From Pseudodesulfovibrio sp. zrk46 (GTDB taxonomy: Bacteria; Desulfobacterota; Desulfovibrionia; Desulfovibrionales; Desulfovibrionaceae), in NCBI RefSeq assembly GCF_012516435.1, contig NZ_CP051216.1, positions 3,347,669 to 3,411,668 on the forward strand: DNA of 64,000 bases. Direction: 5' to 3'. The position numbers were made by a program, and so were the translations under genes. The number at the start of each line of letters is the position of its first letter. Positions within the stretch are counted from its first letter, which is position 1. Shown piece after piece: positions 56,375-64,000 of this stretch. A model generated the notes under the pieces. That model saw nothing but the letters and a program-made list of their open reading frames with translations, had not been told where the DNA came from and searched no databases.

Positions 56375-57136
56375 ATGACAGCTAAAACTAAGCAGAAAAC
56401 CCTGACGGCAGGGCGCACATATTACAAGCAGTTTAATAAAGAGATTCGAGCATTAGCCAAAGAAGGTGTTAACCACTTCATTATTAAAGAATGTAACGGC
56501 CAGCGCTACATTGGTACGGCTATGGAAGGTGACATCCGTTTCGATGTATACGGCGTGCCAGGTCAGGATCTAGCCGCCTTCATGCGCGGCCCTTACATTC
56601 GTATACACAATAATGCACAAGACGGCGTAGGCAATACCATGGATGATGGCCGTGTGGTCATCGAAGGCATTGCGGGAGACGTCATCGGTTATGCCATGCG
56701 CGGCGGTGAAATATTCATCCGGGGCGACGTGGGGTACCGAGTTGGCATCCATATGAAGGCATACATGGACCACCAGCCAAAAATCGTGGTTGGAGGCAAG
56801 GCCGGAGACTTCCTCGGTGAGTACATGGCTGGCGGAATTATTTTGCTCTTGGGTATGTTTTCTGATAAGCCTGATGCGCCTGTTGCGGGACGAAGTCTCG
56901 GAACAGGGATGCATGGCGGCGTGATCTATGTTCGCGGCGAAGTTCCCAAGGAACAACTCGGCCCAGGTTTGCACTCGCAACCCGTCGATTCCGAAGACCT
57001 CAAAGTCATTGAGGAACTAGCCAAAGACTACGCCAAAGAATTGAAGCTGGACAGCAAGGAAATAATGAGCGAGAACTTCGTAAAAATTCGTCCGTTCTCG
57101 CATCGCCCGTACGGCAATCTGTACGTTCCTTGCTAG
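56375..57136 (+). CDS. Glutamate synthase alpha subunit C-terminal (GXGXG) domain protein
   Basis: A 253-residue beta-helix protein of the GltB C-terminal type, with repeated GxxxGxxMxGG motifs (GDVIGYAMRGGEIFIRGDVGYRVG; AGDFLGEYMAGGIILLLG; GTGMHGGVIYVRG). It is the structural third domain of glutamate synthase, here encoded on its own. The ATG at 56375 follows GGAGG next to the previous stop. Last gene of the operon. Confidence 0.92.
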   Translation: MTAKTKQKTLTAGRTYYKQFNKEIRALAKEGVNHFIIKECNGQRYIGTAMEGDIRFDVYGVPGQDLAAFMRGPYIRIHNNAQDGVGNTMDDGRVVIEGIAGDVIGYAMRGGEIFIRGDVGYRVGIHMKAYMDHQPKIVVGGKAGDFLGEYMAGGIILLLGMFSDKPDAPVAGRSLGTGMHGGVIYVRGEVPKEQLGPGLHSQPVDSEDLKVIEELAKDYAKELKLDSKEIMSENFVKIRPFSHRPYGNLYVPC

Positions 57137-57178
57137 ATAGCTGACAAGAAACTTTAATTACCCTGTTTGGGAGGAACT

Positions 57179-57529
57179 ATGTTCTTCGATTCCGTAGCCT
57201 ACGCAATGGCTCCGCCCGCTGGTGGTGCAGAGGCTGGCGGCATGGCTGGTATTCTTGGTGGTCCGCTGCCGATGCTGGTCTTGATGTTCGCTATCTTCTA
57301 CTTCCTTCTCATCCGCCCCCAGCAGAAAAAGCAGAAACAGCACAAGGCCATGCTGGACGCCCTTAAGAAGGGCGATAAAGTGTGGACCAATGGTGGCATC
57401 CTCGGCACCATCGTCGATGTCGACGGTGACAATCTCACCATCGAGATCGCCCAGGGCGTCAATGTTGTCATCAAGCGCGGTTTCGTCGCCGACAAGGACG
57501 GCAAACCCGCAGCAGACGAAAAGAAGTAG
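57179..57529 (+). CDS. yajC: Preprotein translocase subunit YajC
   Basis: YajC is an accessory of SecDF. The 116-residue protein has one membrane span (about 29-49, PLPMLVLMFAIFYFLLIRPQ) and a cytoplasmic domain (KKGDKVWTNGGILGTIVDVDGDNLTIEI). The ATG at 57179 follows GGGAGG. It precedes secD and secF. Confidence 0.95.
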   Translation: MFFDSVAYAMAPPAGGAEAGGMAGILGGPLPMLVLMFAIFYFLLIRPQQKKQKQHKAMLDALKKGDKVWTNGGILGTIVDVDGDNLTIEIAQGVNVVIKRGFVADKDGKPAADEKK

Positions 57530-57558
57530 GCTTGACAGCCAGGAAATAGGACTTCCGT

Positions 57559-57595
57559 GCGGATCGGACCATTTATTAGAAATGGCCCGATCCGC
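57559..57595 (+). other. Long hairpin between yajC and secD
   Basis: A 16-bp stem with one mismatch (GCGGATCGG with CCGATCCGC and CCATTT with AAATGG, 5-base loop) spans the gap. It lacks a T-run, so is more likely a processing or stability element than a terminator. Confidence 0.5.
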
Positions 57596-57656
57596 GTTTG
57601 CGTTTAACGAAGTTCTATTGTTTCGGCTGTAACATGTTCTTATTAAGGGAGTTTTC

Positions 57657-59252
57657 ATGCAGAGTCTGCGTTGGAGAATCATCACTGCCCTGGTAGTACT
57701 GGCTTTGGGTTTGGCATACATGATGCCATCCCTGCCTGGAGTGTCAGGGTCCGCACTGGGTAAAATGTTGCCCGGCAATCCTGTCAACCTCGGCCTTGAT
57801 CTAAAAGGTGGTATTCATCTGACCCTCGGTGTCGATATGGATACGGCCATGCACAACAATCTCGCCCGACTCGGCGATGACCTGAAAGCTGCAGCACGGG
57901 ACGAAGAAATTTTTGTGCTGCGTCCGAACGTCATTTCCGACACTCGCATCGAAATTGTTTTACTCAAGGCGGATCAGCAGGACAAATTTGAAAAAGCTGT
58001 AAAAAACTACAGTCCATTCGATGTCGAGTCCATGGAGTCCATGGATGACGGCAAGGTCAAGTTCACTTTGGTTGTTCCTCCTCAATATAAGGAAGAGATT
58101 GCCAAATTGACTATGGATCAAGCTATTAAGACAATCCGTAACCGTATTGACCAATTTGGCGTCGCCGAGCCGGACATTCGTAAGCAGCAAGGCAACCGCA
58201 TTCAAGTGCAGCTGCCTGGCCTTCAGGATCCAGAACGAGCCATTAAAATCATCGGTCAAACCGCTCACCTCGAATTCAAAATGGTGGACGACATCGCTGA
58301 TATGGAAAAAGCCCTCAAGGGCATTCTGGCCCCCGGTCGCGAACTGTCTGTCATTTTAAACCGACAGGCCAACGGGGAATACACAGAATCTCCGATTGTT
58401 CTAAAAAAAGACTCTGTGCTGACAGGCGAATATATCACCGATGCCAAGGTTCAACTCGACACTTGGAACCAGCCGTACGTTTCCATTACGTTTAATAATC
58501 GCGGAGGCACCATCTTCGCCAACCTCACGGCTGATAACGTAAATAAACGCATGGCCATTGTACTGGATGGAAAAGTATACTCTGCGCCGGTCATTCAAGA
58601 GAAGATTTCTGGCGGTCGCGCTTCAATCACGGGGCAGTTTACCCGTGAAGAAGCTCGCGATCTCGCAGTCGTCCTTCGAGCCGGATCCTTGCCTGCGCCA
58701 GTTGTAATCTTGGAACAACGCTCGGTTGGTCCGTCCTTGGGACAAGAGTCCATCGATAAGGGAATTATGTCAGCCCTTATCGGTATGGGCATGGTGCTGG
58801 CCTTTATGGTCATTTACTACGGCTTTGCGGGTTTTGTGGCCGATGTGGTGCTCTGTCTTAATATAATGCTGATTCTCGGTGGCCTTGCTGCGTTTGGCGC
58901 CACACTGACTCTACCGGGTATTGCGGGTATCATCCTGACTATCGGTATGGCTGTAGATGCTAACGTCATCATATTTGAGCGTATCCGTGAAGAACTGCGA
59001 CGTGGACTGACTGCGAAAGCAGCACTTGCCGAAGGTTATGGCCGAGCCACACTGACCATTCTTGATGCCAACGTGACTACAGTCATAGCTGCCATCATCC
59101 TGTACCAATTCGGTACTGGTCCGGTTCGCGGCTTTGCCGTCACCCTAACGCTCGGCATCATTACCTCCATGTTCACGGCCATCTTTGTGTCGCGCATTCT
59201 GTTCGACTTGTACCTGAAGAACCGCGCCAACGACGCCAAGCTGAGCATTTAG
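57657..59252 (+). CDS. secD: Protein translocase subunit SecD
   Basis: SecD uses the proton gradient to help pull proteins across the membrane. The 531-residue protein has an N-terminal span, the large periplasmic P1 domain (about 55-340), and five more spans with GMAVDANVIIFERIREELRRG near residue 440 (the proton path Asp). Slightly shorter than the 615-residue E. coli form, as usual outside enterics. Confidence 0.96.
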   Translation: MQSLRWRIITALVVLALGLAYMMPSLPGVSGSALGKMLPGNPVNLGLDLKGGIHLTLGVDMDTAMHNNLARLGDDLKAAARDEEIFVLRPNVISDTRIEIVLLKADQQDKFEKAVKNYSPFDVESMESMDDGKVKFTLVVPPQYKEEIAKLTMDQAIKTIRNRIDQFGVAEPDIRKQQGNRIQVQLPGLQDPERAIKIIGQTAHLEFKMVDDIADMEKALKGILAPGRELSVILNRQANGEYTESPIVLKKDSVLTGEYITDAKVQLDTWNQPYVSITFNNRGGTIFANLTADNVNKRMAIVLDGKVYSAPVIQEKISGGRASITGQFTREEARDLAVVLRAGSLPAPVVILEQRSVGPSLGQESIDKGIMSALIGMGMVLAFMVIYYGFAGFVADVVLCLNIMLILGGLAAFGATLTLPGIAGIILTIGMAVDANVIIFERIREELRRGLTAKAALAEGYGRATLTILDANVTTVIAAIILYQFGTGPVRGFAVTLTLGIITSMFTAIFVSRILFDLYLKNRANDAKLSI

Positions 59253-59261
59253 GAGTAGATC

Positions 59262-60329
59262 ATGGGACTGCAAGTAATTAAACCCGATACCAATATCGAC
59301 TTCATCGGCTTCAAGAAAATCGCTTTTATTTTATCTGCGATTATCATTCTGGCCGGTGTAGGCTCCCTTGCACTCAAGGGTGGCCCTAAGTATGGCATCG
59401 ACTTTGCCGGCGGCATGATTGTCCAGGTGAAGATCGATAAGGCCCAAGACATTAAAGAAGTTAAAGACGCCATGAAGGGGGTTGAACTCCCCGGGCTGGT
59501 TATTCAGACCTTGGGCTTGGAAGGAGACCATGAATACCTTATTCGAACTTCGAGTTCAGATATCTCTTCTCAGGAAGTACGTGGTAAGGTGTCCGAAGCT
59601 TTAAGCTCAAATCTTGGTGCTACCGGTTTTGAAATCCAACGTTTAGAAATGGTTGGCCCCAAAGTAGGAGCAGACCTGCGCACTAAAGCTCTTGAAGCTC
59701 TTTTCTATGCAGTGCTTATCATTGCCGTATACATCTCTGGTCGATTTGAACAGCGTTGGACCGCAGCAGGCATTATGGCTGCCGCTCTGGGCTTTTCTAT
59801 CTACGGAATTGGTATGCTCGGTTTTGACATGGGCTTCCTAATTGTGGCCGCAATGGTAATCACAGTAGGTCTCTGTTGGTACCTCAAACTCAACTATGCT
59901 TTAGGTGCAGTTGCCGCATTGATACATGACGTAATGATCACAGTCGGCATCTTCTCTATTTTAGGCAAAGAGTTCGATCTAACCATCATCGCCGCGCTTT
60001 TGACCATCATTGGTTACTCGCTCAACGATACCATCATCGTATTTGACCGTATTCGTGAGAATAACATAGCACGGAAGGGAAGTGATTCCTTTGGAAAGGT
60101 TATTAACCGATCAATAAACCAAACTCTGTCGCGTACGATTATGACCTCCCTGACTACCTTGTTGGTCGTGGCATGTCTCTACGTACTTGGTGGTGCCGTC
60201 ATCCACGACTTCGCACTGGCTCTGCTCATCGGTGTCGTCGTCGGTACATATTCCTCCATCTTCGTAGCCAGCCCAATCCTACTTGGATTCGGCCCAGGCT
60301 GCGAAGCAGTTAAGGAAACCGAAGCCTAG
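59262..60329 (+). CDS. secF: Protein translocase subunit SecF
   Basis: Partner of SecD. The 355-residue protein has six spans, a small periplasmic domain (about 40-140) and the conserved IGYSLNDTIIVFDRIREN. It begins 9 bases after secD and ends the operon at a strong terminator. Confidence 0.96.
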   Translation: MGLQVIKPDTNIDFIGFKKIAFILSAIIILAGVGSLALKGGPKYGIDFAGGMIVQVKIDKAQDIKEVKDAMKGVELPGLVIQTLGLEGDHEYLIRTSSSDISSQEVRGKVSEALSSNLGATGFEIQRLEMVGPKVGADLRTKALEALFYAVLIIAVYISGRFEQRWTAAGIMAAALGFSIYGIGMLGFDMGFLIVAAMVITVGLCWYLKLNYALGAVAALIHDVMITVGIFSILGKEFDLTIIAALLTIIGYSLNDTIIVFDRIRENNIARKGSDSFGKVINRSINQTLSRTIMTSLTTLLVVACLYVLGGAVIHDFALALLIGVVVGTYSSIFVASPILLGFGPGCEAVKETEA

Positions 60330-60352
60330 ATCAGTCTAAGCTTATATCAATC

Positions 60353-60390
60353 AAAAAAAGGGAAGGGCCTAGCGGTCCTTCCCTTTTTTT
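60353..60390 (+). terminator. Intrinsic terminator of yajC-secD-secF
   Basis: GGGAAGGGCC and GGTCCTTCCC form a 10-bp stem (one G-U) with a 4-base loop, preceded by A7 and followed by T7. Confidence 0.93.
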
Positions 60391-60408
60391 GGTTAGAATA
60401 GATGAACT

Positions 60409-61071
60409 ATGAAGCAATATATATTAAACCTCATTATCTTGGTAATGATTTTAACTGGATGCACGGCCCAGATAACTACGACAAATGGTCCGGTTAATCT
60501 CCAAACCAACATGGATGCTGTTGCAGCCTACTACAACGGACAATACGACAAAGACGTTCTTAAGTTGTCCATTGAAGCAGATATTTTTATCGCAAAGACA
60601 CTTAAATCGAGGCAATATAACAAGCCAGCCATTGTTTTTGATGTTGATGACACGTTGTTAAATAACTATTCATTCTATCAAAGAAATGGATTTCAATTCC
60701 GTAGGTCTCTATGGGAGCAGTGGGTAAATATGGCCAATATTCCTGCCATTGCTCCAATACAATCGCTTTATGCAAAATATGTAGACAGGGTGGATATTTT
60801 CATAGTCACTGGCCGAAACGTCTTTCAACGTTCTCAAACACTACGAAACCTCAAAGGGCAGGGGTATGACAATTGGACAGGAATCTTCTTCAAGGAAGAG
60901 TGGGACCGAAAACTCACTGCAAAGCAGTATAAGACTCGAATAATAAACCAAATCCAAAATACAAGCGATGTTCAAATAATCGCGAACTTCGGTGACCAAG
61001 AATCTGATTTTGGATCAGATATTATAGGGCGATCATTTCGCTTACCTAATTTATTATATGTTACCGAATAG
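60409..61071 (+). CDS. HAD-superfamily acid phosphatase lipoprotein
   Basis: A 220-residue exported lipoprotein: signal peptide MKQYILNLIILVMILTGC with lipobox Cys18, then the HAD motif VFDVDDTLLNN (Asp nucleophile), FIVTGRNVFQ and NFGDQESDF. This matches class B/P4-type acid phosphatases, which release phosphate from nucleotides in the periplasm. Base composition is clearly more AT-rich than its neighbours, which could reflect transfer. It has no upstream operon partner. Confidence 0.85.
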   Translation: MKQYILNLIILVMILTGCTAQITTTNGPVNLQTNMDAVAAYYNGQYDKDVLKLSIEADIFIAKTLKSRQYNKPAIVFDVDDTLLNNYSFYQRNGFQFRRSLWEQWVNMANIPAIAPIQSLYAKYVDRVDIFIVTGRNVFQRSQTLRNLKGQGYDNWTGIFFKEEWDRKLTAKQYKTRIINQIQNTSDVQIIANFGDQESDFGSDIIGRSFRLPNLLYVTE

Positions 61072-61099
61072 CACATATATAAACTCAGTGTCATAACCC

Positions 61100-61136
61100 A
61101 AAAAAAGACCCTTTCGAGAAACTCGAAAGGGTCTTA
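61100..61136 (-). terminator. Intrinsic terminator of adk (also usable by the phosphatase gene)
   Basis: AAGACCCTTTCGAG and CTCGAAAGGGTCTT form a 14-bp stem with a 3-base loop; an A-run upstream gives T-run on the minus strand. Confidence 0.9.
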
Positions 61137-61158
61137 AGCATTTCTAAAAAAGTAGAAA

Positions 61159-61821
61159 CTAGTCAAGCTGGCTGATCAAATAATCCTTGATCTCCTGGAT
61201 AGAATCTTCGCCGTTCAGTTCAACGAACTTGAAGTCGCCATCGAGGTTTTTAAAGTAGTTACAAGCTGCCATTGTGCCAGTCTCTTCATCGTAGTAGATG
61301 TTATGACGAACATCGATTGCAGCTTCGTCCTGGTCGTCTTCACGAGCGGTCAGAGCACCACCACACACGCGGCACTTGTCGCCATCAGGTGCGATAACGG
61401 GAATGCCAACGTTGTTGGGGTGATTGGGGTTGTTTTCGCAGAGACGACGTCCCATGATGCGGCCTTTGGCAATTTCACGAGGCAGCTTAATCTCGATGAC
61501 GTAATCGAGCTTTACACCGTCTTTCTGCAGAGCTTCCCACAGCTTTTCACCCTGAACGAGGGAGCGGGGGAAACCATCGAGCAGCCAACCTTGAGTGGAA
61601 CCGGCCAAAACGTCGAGAACCATGGGGATGGTGATGTCATCAGGAACAAGCTCGCCCTTGTTGATGTATTCCTTGGCCTTCATACCGAGCTCGGTGCCAC
61701 CGCCGATGTGCTTACGAAAGATAGCGCCAGACTCAATGTGGTCCAGGTTGTACTTGTCCTTGGCGATATCGCCCTGGGTGCCTTTACCGGAGCCGTTGGG
61801 GCCGAAAATCAGAATATTCAT
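61159..61821 (-). CDS. adk: Adenylate kinase with metal-binding LID
   Basis: Adk interconverts ATP+AMP and 2 ADP. The 220-residue protein has the P-loop FGPNGSGKGTQG (about 6-17), GFPRS and a LID with Cys128, His134, Cys150 and Cys153. This C-x5-H-x15-C-x2-C spacing is that reported for Desulfovibrio adenylate kinases binding zinc, cobalt or iron. The metal is structural. GAGGAG precedes the ATG. Confidence 0.95.
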   Translation of the reverse strand: MNILIFGPNGSGKGTQGDIAKDKYNLDHIESGAIFRKHIGGGTELGMKAKEYINKGELVPDDITIPMVLDVLAGSTQGWLLDGFPRSLVQGEKLWEALQKDGVKLDYVIEIKLPREIAKGRIMGRRLCENNPNHPNNVGIPVIAPDGDKCRVCGGALTAREDDQDEAAIDVRHNIYYDEETGTMAACNYFKNLDGDFKFVELNGEDSIQEIKDYLISQLD

Positions 61822-61919
61822 AATTAACTCCTCCTGATGATAAAAATCGGTATGCCACTAGTGCAAACCGGCACATTGTGCAAAAGATCACATGCTATTA
61901 TACCGGTGATGAAAGGAAG

Positions 61920-62930
61920 TCAATGCTTGGAGGAGAAAACCACACCAGAAGATGTAATTGTTGCGGTTTTTTCATTAGGAAACTGAAAGACAACTCCCAC
62001 TCTATTTTCCTGCCAGGCCTCATCCAGCTTAAATAAAGTGTCGGCCAATGCCTGTCCTTTACCTATAGAATCTAGGGCAGCCTTGTACATTCTCAACCGT
62101 ACGGCCTGATGGCTAGACTCCAAAGTCTTGTGAAGAATGGTACTTGGTGTTTCAGCAGTAAAGTCATCCCAAAAAGCCTTATCTATCCTGCCCAACTTCC
62201 AAAGACGAGCTATAGATTTCGGGAAATTGGGATTTTCTTTGAGAAAAAGAGGAAGCAAGGTGCACCTAACACGATTGCGGGTCCAAGCCTGATCCGAATT
62301 GCTCAAGTCTTCACGCCAAGTCGCACCAATAGTACTAAGAAATGCCTCTAGCTTCCCTTTGTTTGTCAAAAGGAAAGGGCGGAACAGTTTTCGCTTCTCA
62401 TCCCAGCCCTCCATACCAGACAGGCCGGGCCACCCTGTGCCGCGAATCAAACGCATGAGCACATCCTCGCACAAATCACCGAGATGGTGTCCTACAGCAA
62501 TAGCGTCTGCTTGATTGTCATCCTTTACGGAATGAAAAAAATTATATCGTGCGTTTCGCCCAGCTTCTTCAACTCCAATTCCCATCTTTTCAGCCAACGA
62601 CGCGACATCAACATCCTTTTGAATGTATGTAATTCCAAGATGGCTGCATAGATTAGCAGCCCACACCGCATCATCAGTCGACTCAGGACGAAGCTGATGA
62701 TTGAGATGGGCAGCAATGATATTGCCATTATTCTTTTGGGAAAGATAATATAAACAGAGAAGTAGGGCAGTTGAGTCCACTCCGCCGGAGAAAGCCACGA
62801 CAAGCTTTTTTTGACCAAGTTCAAAGAACAACTCATCGCGAACAAATTGCTCAATGTGAAGGCAAAAATGCGCCCACTTAGGTGGTAATTCCTGCAGTGA
62901 GTGCGGGATATCTATGGACGCACCCGTCAT
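61920..62930 (-). CDS. tilS: tRNA(Ile)-lysidine synthetase
   Basis: TilS converts C34 of tRNA-Ile(CAU) to lysidine, needed to read AUA. The 336-residue PP-loop ATPase has VVAFSGGVDSTALLL and HHLGDLCEDVLMRLIRGTG. It is short: the C-terminal TilS domains seen in E. coli are largely missing, as in other compact TilS forms. I start at ATG 62930 just after the upstream gene; a TTG at 62948 would overlap it. Confidence 0.9.
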   Translation of the reverse strand: MTGASIDIPHSLQELPPKWAHFCLHIEQFVRDELFFELGQKKLVVAFSGGVDSTALLLCLYYLSQKNNGNIIAAHLNHQLRPESTDDAVWAANLCSHLGITYIQKDVDVASLAEKMGIGVEEAGRNARYNFFHSVKDDNQADAIAVGHHLGDLCEDVLMRLIRGTGWPGLSGMEGWDEKRKLFRPFLLTNKGKLEAFLSTIGATWREDLSNSDQAWTRNRVRCTLLPLFLKENPNFPKSIARLWKLGRIDKAFWDDFTAETPSTILHKTLESSHQAVRLRMYKAALDSIGKGQALADTLFKLDEAWQENRVGVVFQFPNEKTATITSSGVVFSSKH

Positions 62931-62931
62931 G

Positions 62932-63279
62932 CTAAACGTAGATTTCAAGCTCGTCCAGAAACTGATCGAGATACTCGATCATATGTTTACGCTGCTCAGC
63001 AGTCGCATAAGTGACGCAAGAACAACGAAGCTTATTGCGACCACGAACCAACAACTCCAATCGAACTTGTTTCTCAGAAATACCATCAACTAATTCAAGA
63101 GCCATAAAATAAGGACCGCATTCGTCTAGGTGATCCTTCTGTTCCTGCTGCAAAAGTTCTTCGGACATAGGCAGATAATAAATCCCATCGATAGGACCAC
63201 GCAAATCCAGTTCATCAAAAGCGTTCTGAACCTTGATAAAATCGTCTTCAGAAATATCGTCTAAGAGGTAGGTGCGCAT
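62932..63279 (-). CDS. Conserved hypothetical protein between hemA and tilS
   Basis: A 115-residue acidic soluble protein (MRTYLLDDISEDDFIKVQNAF start; LDLRGPIDGIYYLPMSEELL; LRCSCVTYATAEQRKHMIEYLDQFL). No membrane span or known motif. Its start overlaps the last base of hemA, so it is translationally coupled and probably co-expressed with it. I do not recognise the family. Confidence 0.75.
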   Translation of the reverse strand: MRTYLLDDISEDDFIKVQNAFDELDLRGPIDGIYYLPMSEELLQQEQKDHLDECGPYFMALELVDGISEKQVRLELLVRGRNKLRCSCVTYATAEQRKHMIEYLDQFLDELEIYV

Positions 63280-64000
63280 TATTGTTCCTTATTTTTTGAT
63301 ACATCAATGAGATGTTCAATATCTTCAGGGGTGCAAGTATTTGCTTTCCGATTCTGATGTGCCGTTACAGGTACTGTCTCGTCATCAAGATTAAACATGC
63401 GACGAGCCAAATCAATAAAGCGCTCAGCCGCCCCTTCTTCCTGAGTGCGTCGTTTTAAGAAACAAATGGGCTCGTGAAGGGACTTTCTTCCAACAGATAG
63501 CACTAGTGTTTCGAGAGACTTGCGCGTCTTTTCATTCACAGGACCGATCTTTTTCAAGGTCTTGCTCAGTTCACGAAGAGCGATTTCTTCACTCTTGTCC
63601 ACTAAATCAACAATTGTCGGTTGAAGCGCCAGCGAATTGAGCCAATTGCTGAATATCATAGTTTCAGCATCAACCACAGCACGAGCCTTATTTGCTTCCT
63701 CCTGACGCTGGGCCATATTATCTTCCACAACCTCTTTTAAATCATCAATATCGTAGAGGTATACGTTGTCCAGTTGGTTAACGTCAGGGTCGATATCACG
63801 TGGAACGGCAATATCGATAAAAAACATAGGTTTAAATTTACGTCGTTTGAGTACGGCTTTTACATCTTTGGCCTTGATGACTGACACTGGAGAACCAGTA
63901 GAACTAATAACAATATCCACCTCATGCAAACGATCAGGAAGGTGTTCAATCTGAATGGCTTCACCACCTAAAGATTGAGTCAACTCCTTAGCTCGAGAAA
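63279..64000 (-). CDS. hemA: Glutamyl-tRNA reductase, C-terminal part (runs past the window edge)
   Basis: The visible 240 or so residues match the NADPH-binding and dimerisation domains of HemA: VDIVISSTGSPVSVIKAKDV, FFIDIAVPRDIDPDVN, and the helical C-terminus with VVDAETMIFSNWLNS. HemA makes glutamate-1-semialdehyde from Glu-tRNA, the first step of tetrapyrrole synthesis in this lineage. The frame stays open to base 64000, so the N-terminal catalytic domain lies outside. Confidence 0.93.
   Translation of the reverse strand, partial: SRAKELTQSLGGEAIQIEHLPDRLHEVDIVISSTGSPVSVIKAKDVKAVLKRRKFKPMFFIDIAVPRDIDPDVNQLDNVYLYDIDDLKEVVEDNMAQRQEEANKARAVVDAETMIFSNWLNSLALQPTIVDLVDKSEEIALRELSKTLKKIGPVNEKTRKSLETLVLSVGRKSLHEPICFLKRRTQEEGAAERFIDLARRMFNLDDETVPVTAHQNRKANTCTPEDIEHLIDVSKNKEQ

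Overview
The window looks like a chromosomal backbone segment of a Desulfovibrionaceae sulfate reducer of moderate GC (a Desulfovibrio/Pseudodesulfovibrio-like organism). The genus-level placement is inference. It rests on the pyrG-kdsA-kdsC-lptCAB-rpoN-hpf-ptsN-rapZ-mannose-PTS block, a split glutamate synthase operon with a ferredoxin-fused FMN subunit, an adenylate kinase whose LID carries the Cys-His-Cys-Cys spacing of Desulfovibrio metal-binding adenylate kinases, a UGA-containing selenoprotein gene and a PxxKW cysteine-rich protein. I see no phage, insertion sequence, CRISPR array, rRNA or tRNA gene.

Layout. 1-1542 (minus): a NifX-like fragment, tadA and purQ. 1720-8544 (plus): CTP synthase, Kdo synthesis and LPS export genes, then sigma-54. 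8579-13142 (plus): hibernation factor, PtsN, RapZ, mannose-type PTS IIA/IIB/IIC (IIC frameshifted, no IID) and a manganese pyrophosphatase. 13301-27039 (minus): dapA, a selenoprotein, HU, a MinD-like ATPase, a diguanylate cyclase, prfB with its programmed frameshift, lnt, corC, mnmG, an M20 peptidase, a PxxKW protein, and a methylthioadenosine/adenine salvage cluster. 27151-36538 (plus): rsmA, a second HU with a small membrane protein, the macromolecular synthesis operon rpsU-yqeY-mutS2-dnaG-rpoD, and cbiB. 36585-51362 (minus): proC, ndk, an ABC importer, fliM, an envelope cluster (deacetylase, CtpA, EnvC), an HhH-GPD glycosylase, prmA, argD, dut and a sodium:solute symporter with a small partner protein. 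51969-61071 (plus): the five-gene glutamate synthase operon, yajC-secD-secF and an acid phosphatase lipoprotein. 61159-64000 (minus): adk, tilS, a hypothetical gene and the 3' part of hemA.

Three recoding or RNA-level mechanisms stand out. (1) Upstream of the symporter operon, on the minus strand, lies a complete phenylalanine attenuator. A 29-residue leader peptide with nine Phe is followed by a 12-bp intrinsic terminator whose 5' arm can pair instead with the end of the leader ORF. This predicts that the symporter imports phenylalanine or a closely related compound. (2) The gene between hup and dapA runs through an in-frame UGA followed by a SECIS-like hairpin, so it is a selenoprotein that standard gene calling would truncate. 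(3) prfB carries the classical +1 frameshift site, and the PTS IIC gene needs a -1 shift (or one extra U) at a run of nine T.
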